DNA of 64,000 nucleotides from Niallia sp. FSL W8-0635 (GTDB taxonomy: Bacteria > Bacillota > Bacilli > Bacillales > Cytobacillaceae): contig NZ_JBBOYD010000001.1 of assembly GCF_038007965.1 (NCBI RefSeq), positions 3,326,501-3,390,500 of the forward strand, in the 5' to 3' direction. Positions 29,226-38,202 of the stretch are shown one piece after another. The translations under genes were made by a program, and so were the position numbers. The notes under the pieces are model-generated. The model worked only from the letters and a program-made list of their open reading frames with translations, was not told where the DNA came from and ran no database searches. Position 1 is the stretch's first letter; each line of letters begins with the position of its first letter.

Positions 29226-29550
29226 AACTTTCGTTCACAGCATTTTGTAAAGAAGCTACGGTAATTTTCCCATGAGATGCATGCCAAGCAATATGGTTGT
29301 TTTTAAAAAGTAGTGCTTGTGGTGATTCATGCTTTACTTGATATTTTTCCGCTATATAGTTAGATAATGCTCTAGCCTCTTGTACAGCTAAATAGTATGT
29401 GTCAATATCTTTATTTTCTCCCACGTATTGTTTATATTCATCAAAAGCATTTGCGCTAATTGGACATGTCAAACTATGCTTAATCAACCAAAAAACGTCT
29501 TTTCCTTGCACTAGCTCTTCAAAATTTTCAATGGAGTCTATTTTTTTCAT
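29224..29550 (-). CDS. brxC: Monothiol bacilliredoxin YtxJ (BrxC)
   Basis: A 108-residue thioredoxin-fold protein of the bacillithiol system, removing bacillithiol from mixed disulfides on proteins. The monothiol active site is TCPIS with Cys29 (Cys31 in B. subtilis by family knowledge). The ATG at 29550 has AAAGGATGG about 6 bases upstream; the longer frame has no site. In B. subtilis it closes the ytxGHJ operon; here 183 bases and a hairpin with a T-tail separate it from ytxH, so it may have its own promoter. Presence implies that the organism makes bacillithiol. Confidence 0.9.
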   Translation of the reverse strand: MKKIDSIENFEELVQGKDVFWLIKHSLTCPISANAFDEYKQYVGENKDIDTYYLAVQEARALSNYIAEKYQVKHESPQALLFKNNHIAWHASHGKITVASLQNAVNES

Positions 29551-29640
29551 TTTTAACCATCCTTTATACGGAGTAAATAAGTGTACGGAATAGTAAACAG
29601 CCTTAAAATGCATAGAAGAGGGAACACCTTAAAAACATAT

Positions 29641-29697
29641 AAAAACAGCCTATATACCTCTCTTTTGAAAGCAGAACGCAAAGGGGATATAGACTGC
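29641..29697 (-). terminator. Candidate terminator between ytxH and ytxJ
   Basis: On the minus strand CAGTCTATAT.CC pairs with GG.ATATAGGCTG (with one wobble and one mismatch) and is followed directly by TTTTT (29645-29641). Long loop of about 25 bases. It would end or attenuate ytxGH transcripts before ytxJ. Confidence 0.6.
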
Positions 29698-29733
29698 AAG
29701 CTTTAACACCATTTTATCCAAACATACTGACCA

Positions 29734-30201
29734 TTAATGATTGTATTTACTTTCCGTCTCATCAAACGCTCTTTTTGTTTCTTCTAATTTCTGTTGAATT
29801 TCATCGAATTCTGAACTTTTTAAACTAGCACTCAAATCCGATGCTTGTTCTTTTAACTCATCGAAATGCTCAGCAATGTTATCTTGACCTTTTGTATTTT
29901 TCACCTTATCCATAATATCAACAGAAGTTTTAGTAACAACATTACTTATTTGATCCGTTTTATCTTTCGCAATAGAAATGAACTCTGTGCCTTTTTCTTT
30001 TACAGTATCCGTTAATTCAATCCCTTTATCCTTCCATACTCCTGCTTGTCCATTCAAATCATGAAGCAATTCTTTACCAGCTTTTGGAGCAAGAAATAAA
30101 GCTGTAGCTGCCCCAACAACCCCACCTAAAATGGCACCGACTAGAAAATCCTTAGTACTTGAGCTTTCATGTGCATGGATTATTTCTTGTTCTCGCTTCA
30201 T
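29734..30201 (-). CDS. ytxH: YtxH-like general stress protein
   Basis: A 155-residue YtxH-family protein: a hydrophobic glycine-rich segment (DFLVGAILGGVVGAATALFLAP, about 18-39) ending in the family APKAGKELR-like motif, then an amphipathic, coiled-coil-prone, charged tail. Role unknown; B. subtilis ytxH is a general stress gene. The ATG at 30201 sits 9 bases after AGGAGG; an ATG three codons earlier directly abuts the site. Lies 16 bases downstream of ytxG and shares its promoter. Confidence 0.88.
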   Translation of the reverse strand: MKREQEIIHAHESSSTKDFLVGAILGGVVGAATALFLAPKAGKELLHDLNGQAGVWKDKGIELTDTVKEKGTEFISIAKDKTDQISNVVTKTSVDIMDKVKNTKGQDNIAEHFDELKEQASDLSASLKSSEFDEIQQKLEETKRAFDETESKYNH

Positions 30202-30217
30202 TCTTAACATCCTCCTT

Positions 30218-30661
30218 TTAATTACTTCTTACTCGAGTTCGATTTTGTTCTGCTTTTCTAGCTTGCCATTGATCTTTGATATTCATAAATACCTTGCTAT
30301 ATTGAACAATTTGAGCAATTTTATCTTGATTCTTTGTAAGCGTACTTTCTACATTTTGTGTTATCGTTTGAACAGACTGATTAAAGCCCTGTACACTTGT
30401 TCCTACATCCTTGACTGCATCTACAACTGAATTTAAACTCTCAGATTTCTGTTGAATATCTGTAGCTAAATCATTCGTTTTCTGCAATAAAATAGTTGTT
30501 TCTCTTGTTACGCCATCAAGTTGTCTTTCTAACCCGACAAGTGTTTTCGAAACACTGTCCAGCGTAATATGTAATGATTTTAACGTTCTTGCAACATAAA
30601 TGACTAGAATCGTAAATGCTATAGCTATTAAAGCTACACTTACATATAAAAGATTTATCAT
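30218..30661 (-). CDS. ytxG: DUF948 membrane protein YtxG
   Basis: A 147-residue protein with an N-terminal transmembrane helix (about 5-25) and a long coiled-coil region of S, T, Q, D and N (30-130), the DUF948/YtxG pattern. First gene of the ytxGH unit. GGAGG about 10 bases before the ATG. A sigma-B-like promoter lies 30-55 bases upstream, fitting the general stress regulation known for the B. subtilis operon (controlled by sigma-B and sigma-H). Confidence 0.88.
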   Translation of the reverse strand: MINLLYVSVALIAIAFTILVIYVARTLKSLHITLDSVSKTLVGLERQLDGVTRETTILLQKTNDLATDIQQKSESLNSVVDAVKDVGTSVQGFNQSVQTITQNVESTLTKNQDKIAQIVQYSKVFMNIKDQWQARKAEQNRTRVRSN

Positions 30662-30690
30662 CCTTATCGCACCTCCACTTTTATTGGTCT

Positions 30691-30716
30691 TTTCCCATAA
30701 TCACTATTACTAAAAC
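30691..30716 (-). promoter_or_regulatory. Candidate sigma-B promoter of ytxGH
   Basis: Minus strand GTTTTA (30716-30711), 14-base spacer, GGGAAA (30696-30691), matching the sigma-B pattern GTTTWW / GGGWAW with correct spacing, directly upstream of ytxG. Confidence 0.65.
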
Positions 30717-30925
30717 CTTAGTTTCATTATAATTGGAAAAACTTACAGAAACAAATGATTCCTTTCCTTTCATTTATTAACATTGCAGGAAAAACCATGA
30801 GAAAGAAGTACGCATCTTTTTTATTTTTTCTTATTTTATCTTTTTTATTACCGTTTATATTTAAGGAAAAAATTTTTTCGGGTACAATAAGAAAGTTATT
30901 ACATTTAAATTATATGGAGGTACAT

Positions 30926-32041
30926 ATGAAGGATCCACGCATTGATCAATTAGCAAAAAACTTAATTAATTATTCTATTCGTTTACAAAAAGGTGAAAAA
31001 GTCCTTATTGAAAACTTTGGACTTCAAAAGGAGCTTGTAAAAGCACTTGTACGCGAAGCATACGCCGCTGGCGGTTATCCTTTTGTTTCCCTAAAAGATA
31101 ATGATATTAACCGTTCCCTTCTTTTAGGCGCTCAAACAGAGCAATATGAAATGATGGCACAATTCGAAGCAAATGTAATGAGCAATATGGATGCATACAT
31201 TGGGCTTCGAGCTGGTGATAACATCAATGAGCTTGCAGACGTTCCTGCAGAACAGATGAAAATTGAAGGATCAACAATCGGTAAAAAGGTCCATAGAGAA
31301 ATCCGCGTACCAAAAACGAGATGGGTTGTCCTTCGTTATCCTAGCCCATCTATGGCACAGCTTGCGAGAATGAGTACAGACGCTTTTGAAGATTTCTATT
31401 TTGATGTTTGTAATCTAGATTATGGCAAGATGGATAAGGCAATGGATGGACTTGTGGAGTTAATGAATCGCACAGACAAGGTTCGTTTAACTGGGCCTGG
31501 CACAGACTTAACTTTCTCCATTAAAGATATTCCAGCAATTAAATGTTCTGGTCAAATGAATATACCAGATGGCGAGGTTTATACTGCACCTGTACGTGAT
31601 TCTATCAATGGTGTACTAACATATAATACACCTTCTCCTTATCAAGGCTTTACCTTTGAAAATGTAAGCCTAAAGTTTGAAAACGGAAAAATTGTGGAAG
31701 CAACGTCAAATGACACAGAAAGACTGAATAAAGTATTGGATACAGATGAAGGGGCTCGTTATATTGGTGAATTCGCAATTGGAGTAAACCCATATATTTT
31801 ACATCCAATGCAAGACATCTTATTTGATGAGAAAATCGATGGCAGTTTCCACTTTACACCAGGACAAGCTTATGATAATGCCTATAATGGCAATAACTCC
31901 AATATCCACTGGGATATGGTAAATATTCAACGTCCTGATTATGGTGGCGGAGAAATTTACTTTGATGATGTACTTATCAGAAAAGATGGTAAATTTGTTA
32001 TTCCAGAATTAGAAGCATTAAATCCAGAGAATTTGAAATAA
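30926..32041 (+). CDS. M29 family aminopeptidase
   Basis: A 371-residue thermophilic-aminopeptidase-type (M29) metallopeptidase releasing N-terminal residues from peptides in the cytoplasm. The family's metal-site region is visible: EGSTIGKKVHREIRVPKT, CSGQMNIPDGEVYTAP, EFAIGVNP, FDEKIDGSFHF and NNSNIHWDMV. The ATG at 30926 has TGGAGG 5 bases upstream and gives MKDPRIDQL, the usual N-terminus. The frame stays open 57 codons further up and includes a hydrophobic, signal-like stretch, discussed in the findings. A TACAAT at 30883-30888 could be the -10. Confidence 0.92.
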   Translation: MKDPRIDQLAKNLINYSIRLQKGEKVLIENFGLQKELVKALVREAYAAGGYPFVSLKDNDINRSLLLGAQTEQYEMMAQFEANVMSNMDAYIGLRAGDNINELADVPAEQMKIEGSTIGKKVHREIRVPKTRWVVLRYPSPSMAQLARMSTDAFEDFYFDVCNLDYGKMDKAMDGLVELMNRTDKVRLTGPGTDLTFSIKDIPAIKCSGQMNIPDGEVYTAPVRDSINGVLTYNTPSPYQGFTFENVSLKFENGKIVEATSNDTERLNKVLDTDEGARYIGEFAIGVNPYILHPMQDILFDEKIDGSFHFTPGQAYDNAYNGNNSNIHWDMVNIQRPDYGGGEIYFDDVLIRKDGKFVIPELEALNPENLK

Positions 32042-32111
32042 TGTTTAAAAAAAAGCCTAAGTGCCCGGAATAAGAAATAAATTGACTTCCAAAACACTAA
32101 ATAAACGGTTG

Positions 32112-32153
32112 AAAAAAAGGACTCTTTAGCCTAGGCTAAAGAGTCCTTTTTTT
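32112..32153. terminator. Perfect 42-bp palindromic bidirectional terminator
   Basis: AAAAAAAGGACTCTTTAGCC (32112-32131), TA, then the exact complement (32134-32153). Two-way T-runs. It serves the M29 gene (plus) and murC (minus), and its right end includes the murC stop codon region. Confidence 0.95.
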
Positions 32154-33450
32154 ATCCTAATGTTTTCTCATAAGCACTTTGATATTTTTGAATATCGCCA
32201 GCACCCATAAACAAGATAACACTGTTATTATGTTCTTTTAAGGAAGAGATTGACTCTTCTGAAATGATTTTACTTCCTGGTACTTTTTCAGCTAAGTCAT
32301 TAATGCTGAGCTTCCCATGATTTTCTCGTGCTGAACCAAATATTTCACATAAATAAGTCGAATCTGCTAAATTCAAACTATCTGCAAATTCTTGAAGAAA
32401 CGCTTGTGTACGAGAGAATGTATGTGGCTGGAATACAGCAACTACTTCGCGATCAGGATATTTTTGACGTGCTGCTTCCACCGTTGCTTTAATTTCAGTA
32501 GGATGGTGGGCATAATCATCAATAATCACCTGTGTACCTATTGTCTTTTCGGTAAATCTTCGTTTAACACCTTCAAATGTCATTAAACGTTCTTTTACAA
32601 CTTCTGCATCCAATTCTTCATAATGGCTAAGTGTAATAACCGCTAATGCATTTAAGATATTATGATCTCCGAATGTCGGAATAGAAAAAGTGTTGTAATA
32701 AGTATTTCGAACATAAACTTCAAATGTTGTACCCTCTGTCGTTTTCTCCACATTTCTGGCCTGGAAGTCATTCTCGTCCCCAAAACCATAAAATACAACT
32801 GGTACTTTCGCTTGGATTTTTTGTAGATGTTCATCATCTCCACAAGCAAATATTCCTTTTTTCACTTGCCATGCCATCTCTTGAAAAGCAGAAAATACAT
32901 CGTCTACATTGGCAAAATAATCTGGGTGATCAAAATCAATATTAGTCATTAATGCATAATCAGGGAAATACGAAAGAAAATGTCTTCTGTATTCACAGGC
33001 TTCAAAAGCAAAGTACTCTGCTCCGACTACCCCTTTACCTGTTCCGTCACCAATTAAATAAGCAGTAGGCTTCGCACCTTTCATTACATGTGAAAGCAAC
33101 CCGGTTGTTGATGTCTTTCCATGCGCACCGGTAACCGCTATACTTGTAAATTGCTTCATAAAGTCACCAAGGAAACGGTGATAACGTATTACTGGAAGAC
33201 CTAGCTTTACTGCTTCCTCTACTTCCTCATGTGTATCTGGAAAAGCATTCCCAACAATAACATTCATTCCTGGTTTAATGTTTTCTCGTTGAAAAGGAAG
33301 AATTTTAATTCCCGCCTGTTCTAAAGCAATCTGAGTGAAAAATCTTTTTTCCACATCCGATCCTTGTACCTCTAAACCCATATCATGTAAAATTTGTGCT
33401 AATGCACTCATACCCGACCCTTTTATACCTACGAAGTGGTAAATAGTCAT
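32152..33450 (-). CDS. murC: UDP-N-acetylmuramate--L-alanine ligase
   Basis: A 432-residue Mur ligase that adds L-alanine to UDP-MurNAc in the cytoplasm, the first peptide step of peptidoglycan synthesis. N-terminal Rossmann motif [15 protein letters not shown]-loop TGAHGKTST (107-115), and the [10 protein letters not shown] block typical of MurC. The ATG at 33450 has GGAGG 8 bases upstream; the TTG five codons earlier is part of that site. Same length as the B. subtilis protein (432). Confidence 0.96.
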   Translation of the reverse strand: MTIYHFVGIKGSGMSALAQILHDMGLEVQGSDVEKRFFTQIALEQAGIKILPFQRENIKPGMNVIVGNAFPDTHEEVEEAVKLGLPVIRYHRFLGDFMKQFTSIAVTGAHGKTSTTGLLSHVMKGAKPTAYLIGDGTGKGVVGAEYFAFEACEYRRHFLSYFPDYALMTNIDFDHPDYFANVDDVFSAFQEMAWQVKKGIFACGDDEHLQKIQAKVPVVFYGFGDENDFQARNVEKTTEGTTFEVYVRNTYYNTFSIPTFGDHNILNALAVITLSHYEELDAEVVKERLMTFEGVKRRFTEKTIGTQVIIDDYAHHPTEIKATVEAARQKYPDREVVAVFQPHTFSRTQAFLQEFADSLNLADSTYLCEIFGSARENHGKLSINDLAEKVPGSKIISEESISSLKEHNNSVILFMGAGDIQKYQSAYEKTLG

Positions 33451-33709
33451 ATAAAGAACCTCCAACTACGCATATCTTTTAACAGTATATGATATCCTCG
33501 TTCAATTTGCTCATTGCATTTATGTATGCAATTTTGTTCTAGTTATATTTTTCTCATTCAGCTCATTATTCATGTTTCAGCTAAACATTAACTTTTTTTT
33601 CCTTTTTTTCATTTCACATTTATTCATTATACCATCTTTTATGTTTAAAAACTATGCAACAATACATTTCCAATGTATGACATATATTTTATCCATCCAA
33701 GCTTTTTCC

Positions 33710-36250
33710 TTATTCGCTATCCTGTAATTGTATTAATTCACTTTCTGTAATTAATACATCTCTCGGCTTTGTCCCTCTTGCTTCTGAAATAAACCCTTGC
33801 TTCTCCATCATATCCATCAGTCTCGCTGCTCGATTATATCCTATTTTAAAGTTTCTTTGAAGACTGGATGTTGAAGCACCACCTTGCTCAATAATAAATT
33901 CACATGCTTCGTAAAATAGTTCATCCTCTTCTTCAGACATTTGAACCTTTTTTAATAGCTCTTCTTGCTCAAATAAATACTCAGGTTTTCTTTCTCTTCT
34001 AACATGAGCCACCACTTGGTCAATTTCTTCATCTGAAACAAAGGTACCCTGTAATCGTACTGGCTTAGACGTTCCATTTTCTAAAAACAGCATATCCCCT
34101 TTTCCTAATAGCTTCTCAGCACCACTAATATCAATCACTGTTCGTGAATCAATTTGAGAAGAAACAGAAAAGGCGATTCTGGTTGGAACATTTGCCTTTA
34201 TCAAGCCTGTAATAACATCAACTGACGGTCTCTGTGTCGCAATTAAGAGATGGATCCCACAGGCTCTCGCTTTTTGTGCAATTCTACTGATTGCTTCTTC
34301 TACATCCGCAGGAGCCATCATCATCAAATCAGCTAATTCATCAATAACAATGACTAGATATGGCAATTTGTCGCTATATCTTTTATGCTCCTCTGCTAGT
34401 TGATTATATTTAGTAATATCTCTAACACCAGCATGTGCTAACAGCTCATATCTTCTTTCCATTTCTTCTACAGCCCATTTTAATGCCGCAGTTGCCGTCT
34501 TGACATCCGTAATAACTGGACTTGCTAAATGTGGAACATAATTATAAGGAGCTAACTCAACCATTTTAGGATCTACTAATAATAACTTTAATTCTTCTGG
34601 TTTTGCCTTATATAGCAAACTAACTAGCATCGTATTTATACATACGCTTTTTCCCGAACCTGTTGCTCCAGCAATTAAGCCATGGGGCATTTTTCGTAAA
34701 TCAGTAACGATTGGCTTACCTGAAATATCTAAGCCCATCGCAACGGTTAAAGGAGAAGAAGAATGTTTAAATTCATCGCTTTCTAAAATTTCTCTTATAA
34801 GCACAGGTCGACTCTTCTGGTTTGGCACTTCTATCCCAACCGTATGCTTTCCAGGTATAGGTGCTTCAATTCTTATATCCTTTGCAGCTAAGCTTAATTT
34901 TAAGTCATCAGAAAGGTTTGTAATTTTACTAACCTTTACTCCTGGTTCTGGCTGTACTTCATATCTTGTTACAGATGGTCCTTGTGTAACATTTACTACC
35001 TTTGCATGGACATTAAAGTTAGTAAATGTATTATTTAAAAGCATTGTCTGCTCTTCAATCCACCCATCCTTTTCTATTTGTAAAATAGGAGGATGCAATA
35101 AATCTTCTTCAGGGAAAACATAATAAGGCAAGTCATGATGTTCCTCTAAGTCGTTCTCTACCATAGGTGTAACTATTTCTTCAACCTTTGTCTGTGGTTC
35201 ATGATTAACTTTTTTTTCTTCCCTTTTATTAGCCATTGATTGTCTGTCCTTATTAAGCATTAACACATTAAATGGCAAAGGTCCTTTTCGAGAAGAAGTT
35301 GATTTCTCCACTGTTTCTTCCTGTCTTGACTCCATCTTCTCTTCTATTATTTCCTGACTATTTTGCGGGAGGCTTTCTTCTTCCTCTACTTCTGTTTCTT
35401 CCATCTGTATCGACGGGATTTCATTAGGCTGTGGGATAAATTCTTGATTCTCTTCTGAACTCTCAAGTTCCCTATCTTCCCTATTTACTTCCATATCCAT
35501 TTCACTCGCAATCATAACAGGAGAAGCTATCTCATTCTCATCCAAATCTAAGGAACTTTCCTCACTATCCTTGTCGTTGGAAGCTATTTCTTCATCTAAC
35601 CATTCTTCTGTAAACAGAGAAAGAATTGGCTCTTCCTCATTCACTTGTTCCGTTACACTCATCGATACTGTTGAATCTTGTGCTACAGCTATTCTTTCTT
35701 TAGCTTCCTCTAATGAAAGTAATTCCTCATTTAGCCTTTGTTCTGTCTTTATATGAGCTAATTCTTTCGGAATTTCGAATTGTTCTTTTGTTATAGGTTG
35801 CGGGATTTCAGTGCTCGTTTCTTTACTTTCCACATTTCTTTCTGGGCGATTATATCCATATATCGGCGAAACAATTTCTGTTGGCTTGAAAGGCCGATTT
35901 GAACTATATGTATTTGATGATTGTTCTTCCAACACATTTTTTTTCGGCTGTTCAACAGATGGGCGATTGAATAATGAAATGTCTTCCTGCCTATCCTCCT
36001 CGAAAGTTTGCCTAGTTTCTCTTCTTTTCTTTCTTTCTATTTCCTTCCTATTGTCTTCATCCCCATCTGGAATTAACGGAAAGCGAAAGTTTCCTTTCGG
36101 ATATTGATAAATGACTTTGGAATCCATCTCCTTCTTCCAAGCTGTAGATTCTTTATCTGGTTGATCAAATTCCTCTACCGTTTCTTCCACTTGGTTCAGC
36201 TCATCTTCTTCACTAACAAACTGTTTAAACACTTTCTTGAACCAATTCAC
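33710..36250 (-). CDS. sftA: DNA translocase SftA (soluble FtsK/SpoIIIE family)
   Basis: An 846-residue septum-associated translocase that moves chromosome ends out of the closing septum. Residues 1-390 are very acidic (E, S, P-rich) and poorly conserved with no transmembrane segments, the feature separating SftA from SpoIIIE. The motor follows: Walker A GATGSGKS (528-535), Walker B YLVIVIDELADL (about 631-642), the ATQRPSVDVITG motif, and a C-terminal winged-helix gamma domain (about 775-835) for DNA-polarity reading. Start is GTG at 36250 with a weak site. Orthologue of B. subtilis ytpT/ytpS. Confidence 0.94.
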   Translation of the reverse strand: MNWFKKVFKQFVSEEDELNQVEETVEEFDQPDKESTAWKKEMDSKVIYQYPKGNFRFPLIPDGDEDNRKEIERKKRRETRQTFEEDRQEDISLFNRPSVEQPKKNVLEEQSSNTYSSNRPFKPTEIVSPIYGYNRPERNVESKETSTEIPQPITKEQFEIPKELAHIKTEQRLNEELLSLEEAKERIAVAQDSTVSMSVTEQVNEEEPILSLFTEEWLDEEIASNDKDSEESSLDLDENEIASPVMIASEMDMEVNREDRELESSEENQEFIPQPNEIPSIQMEETEVEEEESLPQNSQEIIEEKMESRQEETVEKSTSSRKGPLPFNVLMLNKDRQSMANKREEKKVNHEPQTKVEEIVTPMVENDLEEHHDLPYYVFPEEDLLHPPILQIEKDGWIEEQTMLLNNTFTNFNVHAKVVNVTQGPSVTRYEVQPEPGVKVSKITNLSDDLKLSLAAKDIRIEAPIPGKHTVGIEVPNQKSRPVLIREILESDEFKHSSSPLTVAMGLDISGKPIVTDLRKMPHGLIAGATGSGKSVCINTMLVSLLYKAKPEELKLLLVDPKMVELAPYNYVPHLASPVITDVKTATAALKWAVEEMERRYELLAHAGVRDITKYNQLAEEHKRYSDKLPYLVIVIDELADLMMMAPADVEEAISRIAQKARACGIHLLIATQRPSVDVITGLIKANVPTRIAFSVSSQIDSRTVIDISGAEKLLGKGDMLFLENGTSKPVRLQGTFVSDEEIDQVVAHVRRERKPEYLFEQEELLKKVQMSEEEDELFYEACEFIIEQGGASTSSLQRNFKIGYNRAARLMDMMEKQGFISEARGTKPRDVLITESELIQLQDSE

Positions 36251-36645
36251 ACTTAATCACTCTTTCTTTCAAATCTCATTACTATTTTAACAGTTATGTT
36301 CAGAATTTCGAGCACTATTTTTTAACATCTCTTCCTTTCCCTTTTTGGAAGGAGACTAAACAAAGAGATGTACCTTCCATTAATCATATGAATGGAGCAA
36401 AACAAAAAGAGAAACTTTTTGAAAGTTTGTTTAGTCCTAATTGCTCTTTCATCAAGTCTCTCTTTTTAATTAGGTAAAAACAAGGAATATTTCAAAAATA
36501 ACTACTTGATTCATCAATGGATAGGTGTTCTTCTTCTAATATGTTTAACTTTTAAATCTACATAAAGATTATTTTAATATATAAACATTGCAATTAGATG
36601 TCATTCAAAAGTAATTTATGCATCGATTTCATTACATTCATACCA
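36251..36645. other. sftA/ytpQ intergenic region with nested inverted repeats
   Basis: 395 bases with no gene. Several inverted repeats overlap so that they cannot all form at once: CATCTCTT (36326-36333)/AAGAGATG (36363-36370); GGAAGG (36347-36352)/CCTTCC (36373-36378); GACTAAACAAA (36354-36364)/TTTGTTTAGTC (36426-36436); AAAAAGAGA (36404-36412)/TCTCTTTTT (36459-36467). The last could act as a terminator. B. subtilis, as I recall, has ytpR (a tRNA-binding-domain protein) in this slot; it is absent here. Confidence 0.6.
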
Positions 36646-37452
36646 TTATTTTTCTCTTTTTTTATTTTTCCCTAAAATAAAGATTGGTTCTAATTCCCCA
36701 TCTTCGTAAAGAAAAGATAATGCCGTAATTGGAACTCTACCACTTGCGAAAAAGCTCATCGTCATTTGTGCAAGGATATCATATCCTGTTTCATTTTGAA
36801 TATCACCAATAATAAGTACATCCTGATGTGGGACAGCAACCGTCATCGTTCCTTCAAGCTTTTCATTCATTTCTTTTAGAAAGGCTTCGTTTAATATTCT
36901 ACTGGCATCGTAGCCATCATTGCTATTTAAAAAATAGAAAACATTCCCTGCAACATTATCCGCCTTTACATTAGTGGATAATGATCTTACATTGAAAAGC
37001 GCCATTTCTTTCATAGATGTCGGTGTCCATTTTTCCTTTTCCATCAATTTCTCGTCAATAAGACGGTACGTATTTCCCATATCCAACGCATAGTATATTC
37101 TTGTTTCTGCCGTATGCTCATCTGTTATAAATGGAATTTCCTCATTTGACTGTAGTGGAAAAGAGGTAGAACGGATAACAGGAAATATTTTTTTCTCTTT
37201 CCCTTCTATTTTGCTATCTTTTTCAATTGCTCCTAATCCATGCTCTATATAATAAACAATCTCATCTACAGCTTTCTCTTTTTGTGTTTCCCATTTTGCA
37301 ATTATTTCAGGTAAGGAAACAGTGACTCCTTTGCCTGTTTGTTTACTTTCTATGCGTACTTGATCTTTTTTACTATCAAAAGTAAAAGTTCGATCCTCAT
37401 TATTTATTCGTTGTTTAAGCATGTCCTTCATTTTTTTACTTGTCATTTTCAT
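36646..37452 (-). CDS. ytpQ: DUF1444 protein YtpQ
   Basis: A 268-residue soluble protein of the DUF1444/YtpQ family, function unknown. Recognised by the overall pattern (basic N-terminus [12 protein letters not shown], central [27 protein letters not shown], and a C-terminal [13 protein letters not shown]). Two starts are possible (MKM or M at codon 3), both with weak sites. In B. subtilis it sits in ytpP-ytpQ-ytpR near sftA; here it is separated from ytpP by a strong inverted repeat. Confidence 0.85.
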   Translation of the reverse strand: MKMTSKKMKDMLKQRINNEDRTFTFDSKKDQVRIESKQTGKGVTVSLPEIIAKWETQKEKAVDEIVYYIEHGLGAIEKDSKIEGKEKKIFPVIRSTSFPLQSNEEIPFITDEHTAETRIYYALDMGNTYRLIDEKLMEKEKWTPTSMKEMALFNVRSLSTNVKADNVAGNVFYFLNSNDGYDASRILNEAFLKEMNEKLEGTMTVAVPHQDVLIIGDIQNETGYDILAQMTMSFFASGRVPITALSFLYEDGELEPIFILGKNKKREK

Positions 37453-37556
37453 TCTACTTCACTTCCGTCCTATTGAATTTCGTCCTATTTATTATACTCT
37501 AATCCGTTTTATATTCATCTTTTTTGGTGTTGAATTTTTATTTTGGGTCAATGGAA

Positions 37557-37635
37557 AAAAGGTTATCTCAAATAAAAAATATACCAGGAAACTTCGTCAT
37601 TCCTAAGCTACATTTTTTATAGGAGACAACCTTTT
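37557..37635. repeat. Long imperfect inverted repeat (MITE-like or terminator of ytpP)
   Basis: AAAAGGTT.TCTC..ATAAAAAAT (from 37557) pairs with ATTTTTTAT..GAGA.AACCTTTT (to 37635); inside, AGGAA pairs with TTCCT. Total 79 bases. On the minus strand it ends CCTTTTTT, so it may terminate ytpP, but it is far larger than the other terminators in the window and resembles a small mobile repeat. Confidence 0.65.
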
Positions 37636-37697
37636 AAACAAACGATTCTTCTTAAACTGTTTTCACTTACTTCAGGAATTAGCTACACAGCTTTCTT

Positions 37698-38012
37698 TTA
37701 CAAAGATTCAATAAATTTTTCAATTTCTTCTTGTGTTTTTCGATCCTTGCTTACAAATCTACCTAGCTCTTTACCGCCTTCAAAGGCAACAAAACTCGGA
37801 ATACCAAATACATCTAATTCAATACATGTATCAATGAATTTATCTCTATCAACATGAATAAATGTATAGTTATTATATTTAGCTTCTACTTCAGGCATAA
37901 ATGGCTCAATAAATCGACAGTCTCCACACCATTCAGCTGAAAAAAGGAAAATATGCTTTTCTTGACTATTTTTTAGCTCTGTAAATTCCTCTACTGTTTG
38001 TAAATCTTTCAT
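37698..38012 (-). CDS. ytpP: Thioredoxin-like protein YtpP
   Basis: A 104-residue thioredoxin-fold protein with the redox motif WCGDC (Cys29 and Cys32) and the cis-proline in FGIPSF. The GD pair in place of the classical GP should change its redox potential. Likely a cytoplasmic thiol-disulfide oxidoreductase, substrate unknown. AAGGGGG site before the ATG. Matches B. subtilis YtpP by size and location. Confidence 0.92.
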   Translation of the reverse strand: MKDLQTVEEFTELKNSQEKHIFLFSAEWCGDCRFIEPFMPEVEAKYNNYTFIHVDRDKFIDTCIELDVFGIPSFVAFEGGKELGRFVSKDRKTQEEIEKFIESL

Positions 38013-38202
38013 TGTATTTCCCCCTTCAATCTTTTCTGATACATTTTATCTAAATAGTATCAGAATTACATGTTCTTCACTACTAATATGCTTTCCAACC
38101 GCCTTGTTTTTATCACCAATAAAAGACCTTTTTTCTGTTCCATTTTAAGTTCTTTTATACACTTGCATGTAAATTGCTTTTCGTTTTTCGTTCCTCCAAT
38201 TA

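Noticed and set aside
35571..36107. Two plus-strand frames opposite sftA
   Set aside because: They are shadows of the acidic, serine-rich N-terminal part of sftA; serine/leucine-rich peptides with no start signals.
37421..37606. 61-codon plus-strand frame near the start of ytpQ
   Set aside because: F/I-rich translation of AT-rich non-coding DNA; no ribosome site and it overlaps the ytpQ promoter and the 79-base repeat.
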